DNA from: Tianweitania sp. UT-5YL-CI-8
GTDB taxonomy: Bacteria > Pseudomonadota > Alphaproteobacteria > Rhizobiales > Rhizobiaceae
DNA: 64,000 nucleotides
Direction of reading: 5' to 3'
NCBI RefSeq assembly: GCF_030010215.1
Contig: NZ_JASCRR010000013.1
Coordinates: 44,825 to 108,824, forward strand
Both the position numbers and the translations under genes were made by a program. Position 1 is the stretch's first letter. Every line of letters begins with the position of its first letter. The notes below the pieces were generated by a model, which did no database searches, was not told the DNA's origin, and saw only the letters and a program-made list of their open reading frames with translations. Below are positions 54,127 to 62,602 of this stretch, piece after piece.

Positions 54127-54743
54127 ACCGCTATTTTCCACTTTCCATTCTCGCTCTTGCAATCCTCGCCTTCGCCACTCTCATGCTCGTGATCGCACCG
54201 GGCATCCAGATTGGCCGACATAGCGCGCCCGCCGGGCTGAAACCCTATACCGAACAGGAACAGCGCGGCCGCGATGTCTATGTTTCACAAGGCTGCGTCT
54301 ACTGTCACAGTCAGCAGCCCCGATCACCCGACCAGGCTCCCGACGGCGTGCGCGGTTGGGGACGCCCGGCCGTCGCCGGCGACTATACCTACGATACCCC
54401 GCATCAGCTCGGCACGATGCGCACCGGTCCGGACCTTCTTAATGTCGGCGCCCGGTTGCCGTCCCGCGATTGGCACCTGACCCATCTCTACCAGCCGCGC
54501 GCGATCTTCGGCTGGAGTATCATGCCGGCCTATCCCTTCCTCTTCGAGGAAAAGAGCGCGGCAGGCCCCGAAGACGTCGTCGTGGCGCTACCTTCGCAAT
54601 ACGCGCCCAAATCAGGCGTGGTTATCGCTAAACAGGAAGCCCTCGACCTCACGGCCTATCTGCTCTCCCTCGACCGGACCTATCCCGCGCCAGCCGAGGC
54701 TCTTCGCGACGACGGCTACAGCGGTCCGGAGGACGCGAAATGA
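54123..54743 (+). CDS. ccoO: cbb3-type oxidase monoheme subunit (CcoO-like)
   Basis: Membrane-anchored monoheme cytochrome c, 206 residues. An N-terminal helix is followed by the heme motif GCVYCHSQQPR and by TGPDLLNVGARLPS and WSIMPAYPFLF, in which the Met is the distal ligand; these blocks are diagnostic of CcoO/FixO. It receives electrons for CcoN. Start overlaps the ccoN stop (ATGA). Confidence 0.92.
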   Translation: MNRYFPLSILALAILAFATLMLVIAPGIQIGRHSAPAGLKPYTEQEQRGRDVYVSQGCVYCHSQQPRSPDQAPDGVRGWGRPAVAGDYTYDTPHQLGTMRTGPDLLNVGARLPSRDWHLTHLYQPRAIFGWSIMPAYPFLFEEKSAAGPEDVVVALPSQYAPKSGVVIAKQEALDLTAYLLSLDRTYPAPAEALRDDGYSGPEDAK

Positions 54744-55987
54744 CGATCGAGAACAAGGGTGGGGCCAATAGCTTCCATCAACCCGACGAAAACTTCGAGC
54801 CTTATGAGCAGCATGGCAAAATGCCATGGCCGCTCATTGCGATCGCCATCGGGCTTGGGCTCTGGGGAGCCGCGACGCTCTTCGATACCCGCGAGGACGT
54901 TGCCACCGCTCAGGCCGACAGGACCGCCGCAAGCCAAGCGGACACAGGCCTGACCACCGACCCGGGCTCAGCTCTCTTCGCCGCCCGTTGCTCGACCTGC
55001 CATCAGCCCGACGGCATGGGCGTTCGAGGTGCAATCCCGCCGCTTGCTGGATCGCCCTTTGTCGCACAGGGGCCCGAACTCGTCGCGACTATCCTCATGC
55101 GCGGTATTGACGGGCCGATTCGCGTCAACGATCACATCTTCAATGGGCATATGCCCAGTTTCGCCAGTGCCCTGACCGATATTGAGATTGGCGCGCTATC
55201 AACCCACGTCGCCCAGCGTTTCGGCGGGTCCTCCGAGGCCTACCCGACTACCGCAGTAGCCGCATTGCGCGCAGCGATCTCCGACAGCGGGAGCTTCAAA
55301 GGCGGTCAGGACATCTCTACGATTACCGGCCTGGACTTCGGAAATCAGCCAGCGGGAAAGGCCCAAGTGGCCCACTCGCTGACACCGGAAGTCTCGGCGC
55401 TGATCTTCACCGGCCGTGGCGAGCAATGGGCCTGCGCCAGCTGTCATGGAGATCTTGGCCAGGGTAAGGAAAACACCCCGCGCCTGGCTGGTCTTTCGGC
55501 TGACTACATCGTCAAGCAGCTCGACGATTTCGCCAACGGTCGGCGTCTCAATGAATCCATGCGCGTTGTCGTCGCAACACTTTCGGATTCCGAAAAGCGT
55601 CAAGTCGCCGATTATTACGCCGGCCTACGTGTACCGTCGACCGCCAGGCCCGAATTGGGCGGCGATCTGGCGCGCGGCGAGGCTCTTGCTCTTCGTGGCG
55701 ACTGGAGCCGAAACGTCCCCGCTTGCTTCTCCTGCCACGGACCGTCGGGCTTCGGGGTTTCACCTGAGTTCCCACCGCTCGCTGCCCAGCAGGCCGCCTA
55801 TACCGCCAGCCAGCTCGCCGCCTGGGCTGGTGGTCATCGCAACAATTCCTCACTCGATCTTATGGGGCGCATCTCCCGGCAGCTCGATGACGCCGATCGC
55901 AGGGCCGTCGCTGATTACCTTGCTTCACTTCCGCCGGTGCCCGCAGGAGAAGCCGAACAGATCGCCAGAACCGGAGTACGGCCATGA
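54740..55987 (+). CDS. Triheme cytochrome c replacing CcoP
   Basis: A 415-residue membrane-anchored cytochrome with one N-terminal helix (PLIAIAIGLGLWGAATL) and three heme motifs: CSTCH, CASCH and CFSCH. Standard CcoP has two hemes and about 290 residues, so this is an expanded electron-entry subunit. The first domain (DPGSALFAARCSTCHQPDG) is CcoP-like, and the second and third resemble cytochrome c4. It occupies the ccoP place in the operon, and no ccoQ is present. Overlaps both neighbours by ATGA. Confidence 0.85.
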   Translation: MTIENKGGANSFHQPDENFEPYEQHGKMPWPLIAIAIGLGLWGAATLFDTREDVATAQADRTAASQADTGLTTDPGSALFAARCSTCHQPDGMGVRGAIPPLAGSPFVAQGPELVATILMRGIDGPIRVNDHIFNGHMPSFASALTDIEIGALSTHVAQRFGGSSEAYPTTAVAALRAAISDSGSFKGGQDISTITGLDFGNQPAGKAQVAHSLTPEVSALIFTGRGEQWACASCHGDLGQGKENTPRLAGLSADYIVKQLDDFANGRRLNESMRVVVATLSDSEKRQVADYYAGLRVPSTARPELGGDLARGEALALRGDWSRNVPACFSCHGPSGFGVSPEFPPLAAQQAAYTASQLAAWAGGHRNNSSLDLMGRISRQLDDADRRAVADYLASLPPVPAGEAEQIARTGVRP

Positions 55988-57018
55988 CAGAGCCCAAAGA
56001 GGCCCCAGAGGCCAAGCCTGCCGATATCAACAAAGGGCTTCTTACGCGATGGTGGATCCACGCGGCCGGCGCTGTCCTCATCGCTGTTGCAGTAGGCGCG
56101 CTGGCTTACGAAAGCGGCTTTGTCCCCAATCGGGAAACTGTTCAGAGCGCGTCTCAAACCACCGCTGACGGCTTTTTCCAGCCTCCGTCGGATGACCAGA
56201 TTCCAAATGATGAGTTTGGCGCCGCGGTGCGCCGCGGTCAGGCGATCTTCACAAACACTTCGACCAATGCGTCGCAATATGTCGGCAATGGCCTCTCCTG
56301 CTCGAACTGCCATCTCGGAGCCGGACGCCAGCCGTTTTCAGCGCCGATGTGGGCAGCGTGGGTGCAGTATCCGAAATACCGCTCGAAAAACAAGCAGATC
56401 AACACGATGGAAGATCGTGTAAAGGGCTGTTTCTCCTATTCGATGAACGCCCAGCACTCGATAAAGGGTGGTCCGCCGCCCGCAGGCGATGACATCTATC
56501 GAGACCTGCAAACCTATATGTACTGGCTTGCCACCGGCGCCCCGACCAACGAGGCCATCAAAGGCGTCGGCTTCGGCAAGGTGGCAAAGACCGAACTTGG
56601 CTACTCGCCCGAACGCGGCGCGGAAGTGTTCGCCGCCAATTGCGCCGTCTGCCATGGCGGTGATGGGCAGGGCCAGAAGGACATCAACGGGCGCTACGTC
56701 TTCCCGCCGCTCTGGGGTGAGAACTCCTACAACTGGGGCGCCGGCATGGCGCGCATCGATACCGCGGCCGCCTTCATCAAGCACAACATGCCGCTGTCCC
56801 AGCCCGGACGCCTGACCGACCAGGAAGCCTGGGACGTCGCCGCCTACATCGACAGTTTCGAGCGACCTAAGGACCCGCGCCAGAAGGGCAAGACGATCGA
56901 GGAAACACGCAAGCAGTACCACGAGGGCGACCAGATCTACTACGGTCAGACCGTCAATGGGGTGCTGCTCGGTGTGGGCACGCCGGATCCGGAGCGCCCG
57001 GTCGGTGCCGGGGATTAA
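55984..57018 (+). CDS. Diheme cytochrome c, TsdA-like, in oxidase operon
   Basis: A 344-residue membrane-anchored diheme cytochrome closely following the TsdA pattern: DEFGAAVRRGQAIFTNTSTN, GNGLSCSNCHLGAGR, the ligand Cys in VKGCFSYSMN, CAVCHGGDGQGQ and YVFPPLWGENSYNWGAGM. TsdA oxidises thiosulfate to tetrathionate. Encoded inside the oxidase operon, it would pass electrons to the triheme subunit and CcoN. It differs from the paralogue at 51518 in its longer linker and its position. Direction of the reaction in vivo is not readable from sequence. Confidence 0.78.
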   Translation: MTEPKEAPEAKPADINKGLLTRWWIHAAGAVLIAVAVGALAYESGFVPNRETVQSASQTTADGFFQPPSDDQIPNDEFGAAVRRGQAIFTNTSTNASQYVGNGLSCSNCHLGAGRQPFSAPMWAAWVQYPKYRSKNKQINTMEDRVKGCFSYSMNAQHSIKGGPPPAGDDIYRDLQTYMYWLATGAPTNEAIKGVGFGKVAKTELGYSPERGAEVFAANCAVCHGGDGQGQKDINGRYVFPPLWGENSYNWGAGMARIDTAAAFIKHNMPLSQPGRLTDQEAWDVAAYIDSFERPKDPRQKGKTIEETRKQYHEGDQIYYGQTVNGVLLGVGTPDPERPVGAGD

Positions 57019-59173
57019 GTCCTTGCGCCGCCTGTTCGGCGTCAGCGGCATGGCCTGTGGCGGTTGCGCGCGCGGGCTGGAACGGCAGATCTGTCAGCTC
57101 GACGGGGTCAGGGCCGTCGGGGTGCATCACCTGACCGCGTCGATGCTGGTCGATTGGGATGAGGGGAGGCTGTCGATTGGCGACATTAACGCCGCCGTCT
57201 CACGCGCCGGGTACAGGCTGATCGACCGCCACCGGCCCGAAGAGCTCTCAGCGATCCTCGCTGCCGACATAAGTCGCATCTCGCTGCGTCTCGCCGTCGC
57301 GGTCATGTCGGGGATGTGGTCAATGGCACTTGCTCTGGTGCTCTACGTCTCCGTTCTCGATCCGGACGTCGCGTGGTGGATCGCGACGGCCTCCGGAGTG
57401 TTGGCTCTCCCGGTGGTATTTTGGTCGGGCGCAGGAATCTTCTGGATGGCCGTGCGGTCGATCCGCCTGCGCGCGCCGGGCATGGACCTGCTGATCGCGC
57501 TCGGCGCCGGCGGCACCTTCCTTCTCTCCATCGTTTCGCTCGCGTCGGGCTCGTCACATGTCTGGTTCGATACGGCGACGATGCTGATCACGCTCTTGCT
57601 CGTCGGGCGGCTCGTCGATCTCCTGACCCGTCGAAGCACGATCGATGCCCTGAAGGCGCTCGAGGACACTTCCGTCGAGACGGCCGTCAGGCGCAACTCA
57701 GCCGGCGACGAGACAGTCCCGGGCACGGCGATCGAGATCGGCGACAGCGTCGTAATCGACGCCGGTTCGATCATCGGCGTGGACGGAATCATCCAGGAAG
57801 GGCAAAGCCTCATTAACCGCGCGGTCCTGACCGGCGAAAGCCGTGCTATCCCGGCCGGCGTCGGGCAGCGCGTCGAAGCAGGTGCCATCAATCTGCAAAG
57901 CCGCATCGTGGTCACGGTGGATCGCTCCTATGGCGATCGCGACCTCGACCGCATGGGCGGAGCGATTGCGCTGGAACTCGCTCAGCGGGGCTCCACGGCG
58001 TCAAGGGCTGACCGGATCGCCGCCGTGCTAAGCTGGGGCATCCCGGGCCTTGCGCTGGCGACGGTCGTAGCCGCACCGATAGCGGGTGTCGCTGCGACCG
58101 ACGCCCTTCTCAGGGGGCTGACCGTGCTCGCCGCGGCCTGCCCATGCGCCTTGTCGATCGCCGCACCCCTTGCACAGGCGCGCGCGGCCGGCGTCGCGGC
58201 GAAGCTCGGCTTGCGCCTACGCGATCCAGTCGCTTTTGAGGCACTTGCCCGACCGGCGACAGTCGTCTTCGACAAGACAGGCACGCTCACGGCCGGGCGC
58301 CCTTCCGTGGTTACGGTCGAAGCCGCGCCCGGATGGACCGGGGAAGAAGTGTTGCGTCTGGCGGCTCGCGCCGAAACCGGTATCGACCACCCGCTGGCCC
58401 ATGCGATCGTTGCGCGCCATGGCCGGGAGGAGGGGAGCGGAGGAACCCGCCGTGAGCGGGGCGCGGAGGCCAATGATGCTGAAGGCCGCCGCATCGGCGT
58501 TTATGGCGCGGACCGAGACGACGGCTTCACGACGCTTGCCGTCCGGCTGGAGGGTATTGTCATCGGTACGCTCGGCCTCGCCGACGCGGCCACGGCCGAG
58601 GCGCGCAGCACGGTTACTCGCCTTCAGAAGGCGGGTATCGCCATATGGATCGCTTCCGGTGACGCCGCAGGTCCGACGCTAGGGGTCGCGGACGCGCTCG
58701 GCATTCCTGCTGGGCGGGTCCGTTATGGCTGCACGCCGATGGAGAAGGCCGAGCTCGTCAAAGCCGGGCTAGGCCCCGTCCTGTTTGTCGGCGACGGGGT
58801 CAACGATGCTCCTGCACTGGCTGCGGCTGATTGCGGGATTTCCGTGTCCGGTGCCCATAGCGCCGCAGCCCAGACAGCAGGCGTCGTCATTGTTCATGGT
58901 GGCATCTGCCGACTCCTCGGCGCGATCGATCTTTCCCGGCGGACGGTCTCGATCACCCGACAGAACCTCGGCTTCGCGATCGGCTACAACCTGATCGCCG
59001 TTCCCTTTGCGGTGACCGGCCTGCTCTCGCCCTCCATGGCTGCGCTGGCCATGCTCGCCAGTTCGTCCTCCGTCGCACTGAACAGCCTGCGCCTCACGCG
59101 ATCGCTGGCAACACCATCGCCTGGAAGCCGCGCACAACGAGTCGATAAGCTCAGCGAAGCAGCGGCACGCTGA
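57005..59173 (+). CDS. ccoI: Copper-transporting P1B-type ATPase (CcoI/FixI-like)
   Basis: P-type ATPase of 722 residues. An N-terminal heavy-metal domain has GMACGGCARGLE (CGGC). The transport core has TGES, the membrane motif AACPCALSIAAP (CPC), the phosphorylation site DKTGTLT and GDGVNDAPAL. FixI/CcoI delivers copper for the CuB site of cbb3 oxidases, which fits its position at the end of the oxidase operon. GTG at 57005 is the chosen start, overlapping the previous gene by 14 bp; a TTG at 57023 is an alternative. The usual ccoG, ccoH and ccoS partners are not in the window. Confidence 0.88.
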   Translation: MPGIKSLRRLFGVSGMACGGCARGLERQICQLDGVRAVGVHHLTASMLVDWDEGRLSIGDINAAVSRAGYRLIDRHRPEELSAILAADISRISLRLAVAVMSGMWSMALALVLYVSVLDPDVAWWIATASGVLALPVVFWSGAGIFWMAVRSIRLRAPGMDLLIALGAGGTFLLSIVSLASGSSHVWFDTATMLITLLLVGRLVDLLTRRSTIDALKALEDTSVETAVRRNSAGDETVPGTAIEIGDSVVIDAGSIIGVDGIIQEGQSLINRAVLTGESRAIPAGVGQRVEAGAINLQSRIVVTVDRSYGDRDLDRMGGAIALELAQRGSTASRADRIAAVLSWGIPGLALATVVAAPIAGVAATDALLRGLTVLAAACPCALSIAAPLAQARAAGVAAKLGLRLRDPVAFEALARPATVVFDKTGTLTAGRPSVVTVEAAPGWTGEEVLRLAARAETGIDHPLAHAIVARHGREEGSGGTRRERGAEANDAEGRRIGVYGADRDDGFTTLAVRLEGIVIGTLGLADAATAEARSTVTRLQKAGIAIWIASGDAAGPTLGVADALGIPAGRVRYGCTPMEKAELVKAGLGPVLFVGDGVNDAPALAAADCGISVSGAHSAAAQTAGVVIVHGGICRLLGAIDLSRRTVSITRQNLGFAIGYNLIAVPFAVTGLLSPSMAALAMLASSSSVALNSLRLTRSLATPSPGSRAQRVDKLSEAAAR

Positions 59174-59326
59174 GCTTCTGGAGTTTAGGCAAGTGTTGGC
59201 AATCGCGCTCATGCTCGCCGGCGTCGCACTGGCAATGCGCAAAGCCTAGTAAGGCGTTGATCTCGGTGTAGTGAAGAAACTTCGAACTGACCTGTCTCGG
59301 AGTTCTCCTTCCAAGAAATTCCGGTA

Positions 59327-60778
59327 TCAGATCGGAATGACTCTCCCCGGCGTCACGGGGTCTCTGGCACGATCACTAAGCTGGGCTTGTAATGCTTCTA
59401 TCGCCGTGACCGGCATCTGGCGCCGGTCGCGCCCGAACCGGCCCGGCACACCCTGAGCCGTGACGAAAGCCACCTCATAATCCGCCTGTGCATCGAGCTT
59501 TTCTTGGCCGGCGAAGATTTCGACGATGCGGCTGCCGAATGGGTTCTCGATCTTGGCGAAGATCGTCAGGCCGCAAAACCGCTTCACATATCCGCTCATC
59601 TGACCGAAGGGATCGGCGCAGAAGGTCCGGTCGAGATTCTGCTCCATCATCGCGCGGATCTCCTCGCCGGTCATCGTCACGGTCGAGACGGGGGGATTGA
59701 CCGGGATGATGTTCCAGAGGTCGTTCATCGCGACCTGACCTGCCGGTATCGGTGCGCCATAGCGCCAGCCATTCGAAAAGGCGATCTTGCGTCCGGACGC
59801 ATGGCACAAAGCCGCCAGCAGCAGATCGTCCATCGTGCAGTCAAGGATTGTGTTGCGATGCAGGGCTGTGTCGATGCTGCCAACCGGAATGGACAGGCGG
59901 TCGCGCAGTGGCGCCATCACGCCTTCCACGAGCTCCGCCATCGCCGGATCGGGCTCGATCGTGTCATCCATGACGACCAACTCATGCCGCTCCAGCTGGA
60001 CGCCGTCATTGCCGACGCTCACATCCAGCCGCCCGACGAAGGCGCCATGGCATCCGGACTGGATGATCATCGCACCGTTCGCAACGACCGGCCGTTCGAG
60101 TCTGTCGTGCGTGTGGCCGCTCAGGATCACGTCGATCCCGTCGACCAGCCCCGCGAGCTTGACGTCCTGCGGCAGGCCGAGATGGGAGAGGACGACGATC
60201 AGGTCGACCTGTTCCCTCTGGCGCAGCCGGCGGATCTCGCGGGGCAGCTCCTTGTCGCCATTGGTGAAACGCAGGCCCTCGCTGAAATGCGGCGGCATGG
60301 TCTTATCGACGATGGCCGCGGCAACGCCAATGACGCCGATTCGCAAGCCGCCGCGCTCTATGACGCGCGAAGCCGCGAACGGTCGCCGGCCGGTCTTCTT
60401 GTCAAAGCAATTGATCGCCAGGACCGGATAGTCGAGCCGCCTGGCAAGCGTCTTGAAGTGGGCCGGCCCCCAGGCGAATTCCCAGTGCGCGGTCATCGCG
60501 TCGAACGCGAGCGCGTTGGTCAACGGAACCAGCGCCTCTCCCTTCGAAGAGACGGCAGCATAGGTGCCATGAAAGGTATCGCCATTATCGAGCGCGACGA
60601 CCGCATGCGCGCATTCCGACCGAACCCTTTTCAGGTAGCCAGCAATGCGCGCATAGCCTCCGAGTCTCGGGAAACGCGGTTTGGCGCCATGCCAGACCAG
60701 TTCAGGATGCGGCTCCAGATAGCCGTGCGTGTCATTGACCTGCAAGAGCGTAATATTGCGGCGTGTCGTTTCTGCCAT
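59327..60778 (-). CDS. Metallophosphatase / 5'-nucleotidase family protein (UshA/SoxB-like)
   Basis: A 483-residue two-domain protein. The metallophosphatase domain has LLQVNDTHGYLEP, LDNGDTFHG, TAHWEFAWGP and VILSGHTHDRLE. The C-terminal 5_nucleotid_C domain includes FSNGWRYGAPIPAG. The HWEF form of the third motif resembles SoxB thiosulfohydrolases, but SoxB-specific C-terminal blocks and any signal peptide are missing, so the enzyme would be cytoplasmic. The ATG at 60778 has GGAGGAGG upstream. It has its own promoter region with a PmrA-type box. Substrate unknown: a nucleotide, UDP-sugar or sulfur ester is possible. Confidence 0.8.
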   Translation of the reverse strand: MAETTRRNITLLQVNDTHGYLEPHPELVWHGAKPRFPRLGGYARIAGYLKRVRSECAHAVVALDNGDTFHGTYAAVSSKGEALVPLTNALAFDAMTAHWEFAWGPAHFKTLARRLDYPVLAINCFDKKTGRRPFAASRVIERGGLRIGVIGVAAAIVDKTMPPHFSEGLRFTNGDKELPREIRRLRQREQVDLIVVLSHLGLPQDVKLAGLVDGIDVILSGHTHDRLERPVVANGAMIIQSGCHGAFVGRLDVSVGNDGVQLERHELVVMDDTIEPDPAMAELVEGVMAPLRDRLSIPVGSIDTALHRNTILDCTMDDLLLAALCHASGRKIAFSNGWRYGAPIPAGQVAMNDLWNIIPVNPPVSTVTMTGEEIRAMMEQNLDRTFCADPFGQMSGYVKRFCGLTIFAKIENPFGSRIVEIFAGQEKLDAQADYEVAFVTAQGVPGRFGRDRRQMPVTAIEALQAQLSDRARDPVTPGRVIPI

Positions 60779-60832
60779 TCTGGCGTCCTCCTCCGGCAAT
60801 TCGATGCCCAGCAAGAGCGCCTCGCCCCGAAA

Positions 60833-60849
60833 CTTAAGAGCGTCTTAAG
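60833..60849 (-). promoter_or_regulatory. PmrA/QseB-type box 6 (metallophosphatase)
   Basis: On the minus strand CTTAAG-ACGCT-CTTAAG, 55-71 bp upstream of the metallophosphatase ATG. Both half-sites are exact; the spacer differs from the other boxes. Confidence 0.7.
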
Positions 60850-60861
60850 GCAGGATTTTGA

Positions 60862-61257
60862 TCAGCGAATTCGCGCGAAATTCGCCGCACCCCGCACGAC
60901 CCCGCTTCGCTCCGCCCGCATGTCTGGCCTGACCATGCTCATCAGCGCCCGTTCAGGATCCCCGGCACCGAACACCGCCTCGATGCTGCGCACGCACAAG
61001 ACCGCAGTCTCATCGGCGAGGCTGTAATATACCTGCTTCGCCTGTCGGCGCGTCGTCACGAGCTCTGCCTTGCGAAGCTCGGCAAGCTGTTGGCTTAGCG
61101 CCGGCTGACCGATGCCTGTCGCCATATCGATCTCGGTGACCGATTTTTCCCCTTCGAGCAGAAGGGAGAGGATCATCAAACGTTGCGGCTGCGCGAACCT
61201 GCGCAGCTTGTCGGCGGCGATATCGGCCTGCGCGCGCGATTGCCAGAGCGTCTTCAT
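60862..61257 (-). CDS. ArsR family transcriptional regulator (BigR/SqrR-like group)
   Basis: A 131-residue winged-helix regulator: FAQPQRLMILSLLLEGEKSV then the recognition part GIGQPALSQQLAELRKAELV and wing TTRRQAKQVYYSL. This is the ArsR group that contains the persulfide sensors BigR, SqrR and YgaV. Only one Cys (C88) is present; the second Cys of the BigR/SqrR pair is replaced by Ser at about position 39. It may sense something else or work through one Cys. Its ATG overlaps the peroxiredoxin stop. The TTACA motif before that operon suggests autoregulation and control of SQR/blh. Confidence 0.85.
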   Translation of the reverse strand: MKTLWQSRAQADIAADKLRRFAQPQRLMILSLLLEGEKSVTEIDMATGIGQPALSQQLAELRKAELVTTRRQAKQVYYSLADETAVLCVRSIEAVFGAGDPERALMSMVRPDMRAERSGVVRGAANFARIR

Positions 61258-61874
61258 CCCTCCCTCCGGCAGAACCAGTCGGCCTCATTCTGAGCCTTCT
61301 CGTCGGCAGGCTGGAGCAGCGGCTGGCCCGGCTGCCAGTCGGCGGGCGCCAGTTTCTCGCCCGAATTGGTGGCTTGCAGTGCTGCCACCATCCGCAGCAT
61401 CTCCTCAACCGAACGGCCGATCGTCAGAGGGTAATGCGTGATCGCCCGGATCACGCCTTCCGGGTCAATAACATAGGTCGCCCGCACGCCGGCGCTGCTC
61501 TCGGCCGCCTCGTCAATCATGCCGTAGGCTCGCCCGACGAGCATCGACGGATCCTCGATTACTGGAAACGGGATTTCGACGGAGAAGAGTTCGCGGATCG
61601 CCCGCGTCCAGGCGAGATGCGCATAAAGACTGTCAACGGACAGGCCAAGGAGAGCGCAGTCAAGTGCGGCAAAGCTGTCATGCGCCTTGGCGAGCGCAAC
61701 GAACTCCGTCGTGCAAACGGGCGTGAAATCTGCCGGGTGCGAAAAGAAGACCAGCCACCGGCCTTTGAAGTCGGAAAGCCGAACCGGGCCTTGGGTGGAG
61801 CGTGCTTCGAAATCCGGGGCGGCGTCACCCATCCGCAGGGCAGCAGCAGGTATACGAATCGATACGTCGTTCAT
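61254..61874 (-). CDS. Peroxiredoxin (Prx6-like)
   Basis: A 206-residue peroxiredoxin of the Prx6/1-Cys group: FFSHPADFTPVCTTEF with peroxidatic C54, then the long C-terminal part with ATYVIDPEGVIRAITHYPL and LRMVAALQ. A second Cys near the C-terminus (DWFCRREG) could act as resolving residue. It reduces peroxides, possibly with the thioredoxins of this island. The ATG at 61874 has AAGG upstream; a longer start would overlap the operator motif at 61942. The arsR gene follows with overlap. Confidence 0.88.
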   Translation of the reverse strand: MNDVSIRIPAAALRMGDAAPDFEARSTQGPVRLSDFKGRWLVFFSHPADFTPVCTTEFVALAKAHDSFAALDCALLGLSVDSLYAHLAWTRAIRELFSVEIPFPVIEDPSMLVGRAYGMIDEAAESSAGVRATYVIDPEGVIRAITHYPLTIGRSVEEMLRMVAALQATNSGEKLAPADWQPGQPLLQPADEKAQNEADWFCRREG

Positions 61875-61941
61875 TGAAGCCTTGGTCTCGGAAACGTCAT
61901 TTTCGCGTTTGTCGCACGCCAATCTGGCTGACGCAATACAA

Positions 61942-61954
61942 TTACACAATTACA
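61942..61954 (-). promoter_or_regulatory. TTACA direct-repeat motif B (peroxiredoxin-arsR operon)
   Basis: TTACA-CAA-TTACA (plus-strand reading), 68-80 bp upstream of the peroxiredoxin ATG and just past the end of the restriction gene. Third copy of TTACAYAMTTACA. Confidence 0.6.
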
Positions 61955-61963
61955 TAACTCGAT

Positions 61964-62602
61964 CTATGGCCACGCTAACAAAGTATGGGCCACCTCGATG
62001 ACATGCCCTGGAACACAAGCGTGCGTCGTATGAAAACGAACGGAGCGGCCGGCTGAATTTGGAGCATCCCGTTCGGACTGGAGCCCGATGGTGGTCGAGC
62101 GAAGCGCCATAATTCTCCTGACGCCACGCCTCGCCAAATCTGTTTTCGCGTTCATCACGTAGCCCAGCATCATCGCCAATGGAAGGCCACGAGAATACTG
62201 CCCAGTTACGAACCGCATTAGGCCTTCATCGACGTATTCACCGACCAAGCCACGCACACCTGTCCTATAAGGGACATTCAGCCGTTTGCATTCGCATGCC
62301 AGATAGACATCCTCGTCGTCGCCGATGGTCAAAGCGAAGTCGATATTGCTCGGCGCCGACACGTTGCCGTCCGCATCTTCCGCAAGAAGCGTGTATTGAT
62401 AAATGATCCGCCCCGGCACCAACTTCGTCCGGATCAACGACTGGACGAGATGCTCGGTGATGTGATCCTCATGCGTCAACGCATTCTTTTTGGACTGAAG
62501 CGGCGCGATACAGATGGGCCAGGCGGCCTCGACTGCATCGGCGATGCGCTCTTCAAGTCCGCGGAACTGTGGGAGCCAAGCGTTCAGATCACCGGCCAGC
62601 AT
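61964..62602 (-). CDS. Putative PD-(D/E)XK restriction endonuclease partner
   Basis: A 212-residue protein with a possible nuclease core: Asp in SNIDFALTIGDDEDVYLAC followed by ECKRLN, that is the D...ExK pattern of PD-(D/E)XK enzymes. It overlaps the C-terminal end of the DNA methylase on the same strand by 14 bp when started at 62602; an ATG at 62668 is also open. Position and motif suggest the cleavage or a subsidiary subunit of a restriction-modification system. I do not recognise a specific family. Confidence 0.55.
   Translation of the reverse strand: MLAGDLNAWLPQFRGLEERIADAVEAAWPICIAPLQSKKNALTHEDHITEHLVQSLIRTKLVPGRIIYQYTLLAEDADGNVSAPSNIDFALTIGDDEDVYLACECKRLNVPYRTGVRGLVGEYVDEGLMRFVTGQYSRGLPLAMMLGYVMNAKTDLARRGVRRIMALRSTTIGLQSERDAPNSAGRSVRFHTTHACVPGHVIEVAHTLLAWP

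Noticed and set aside
59193..59249. 18-codon hydrophobic peptide after ccoI with GGAG upstream
   Set aside because: Could be a tiny oxidase-associated peptide or the C-terminal scrap of a membrane protein, but it is too short and without a CcoS/CcoQ pattern.
59504..61027. 507-codon plus-strand open frame opposite the metallophosphatase and ArsR genes
   Set aside because: The minus-strand genes have catalytic motifs, ribosome-binding sites and operator context; the plus frame has none.
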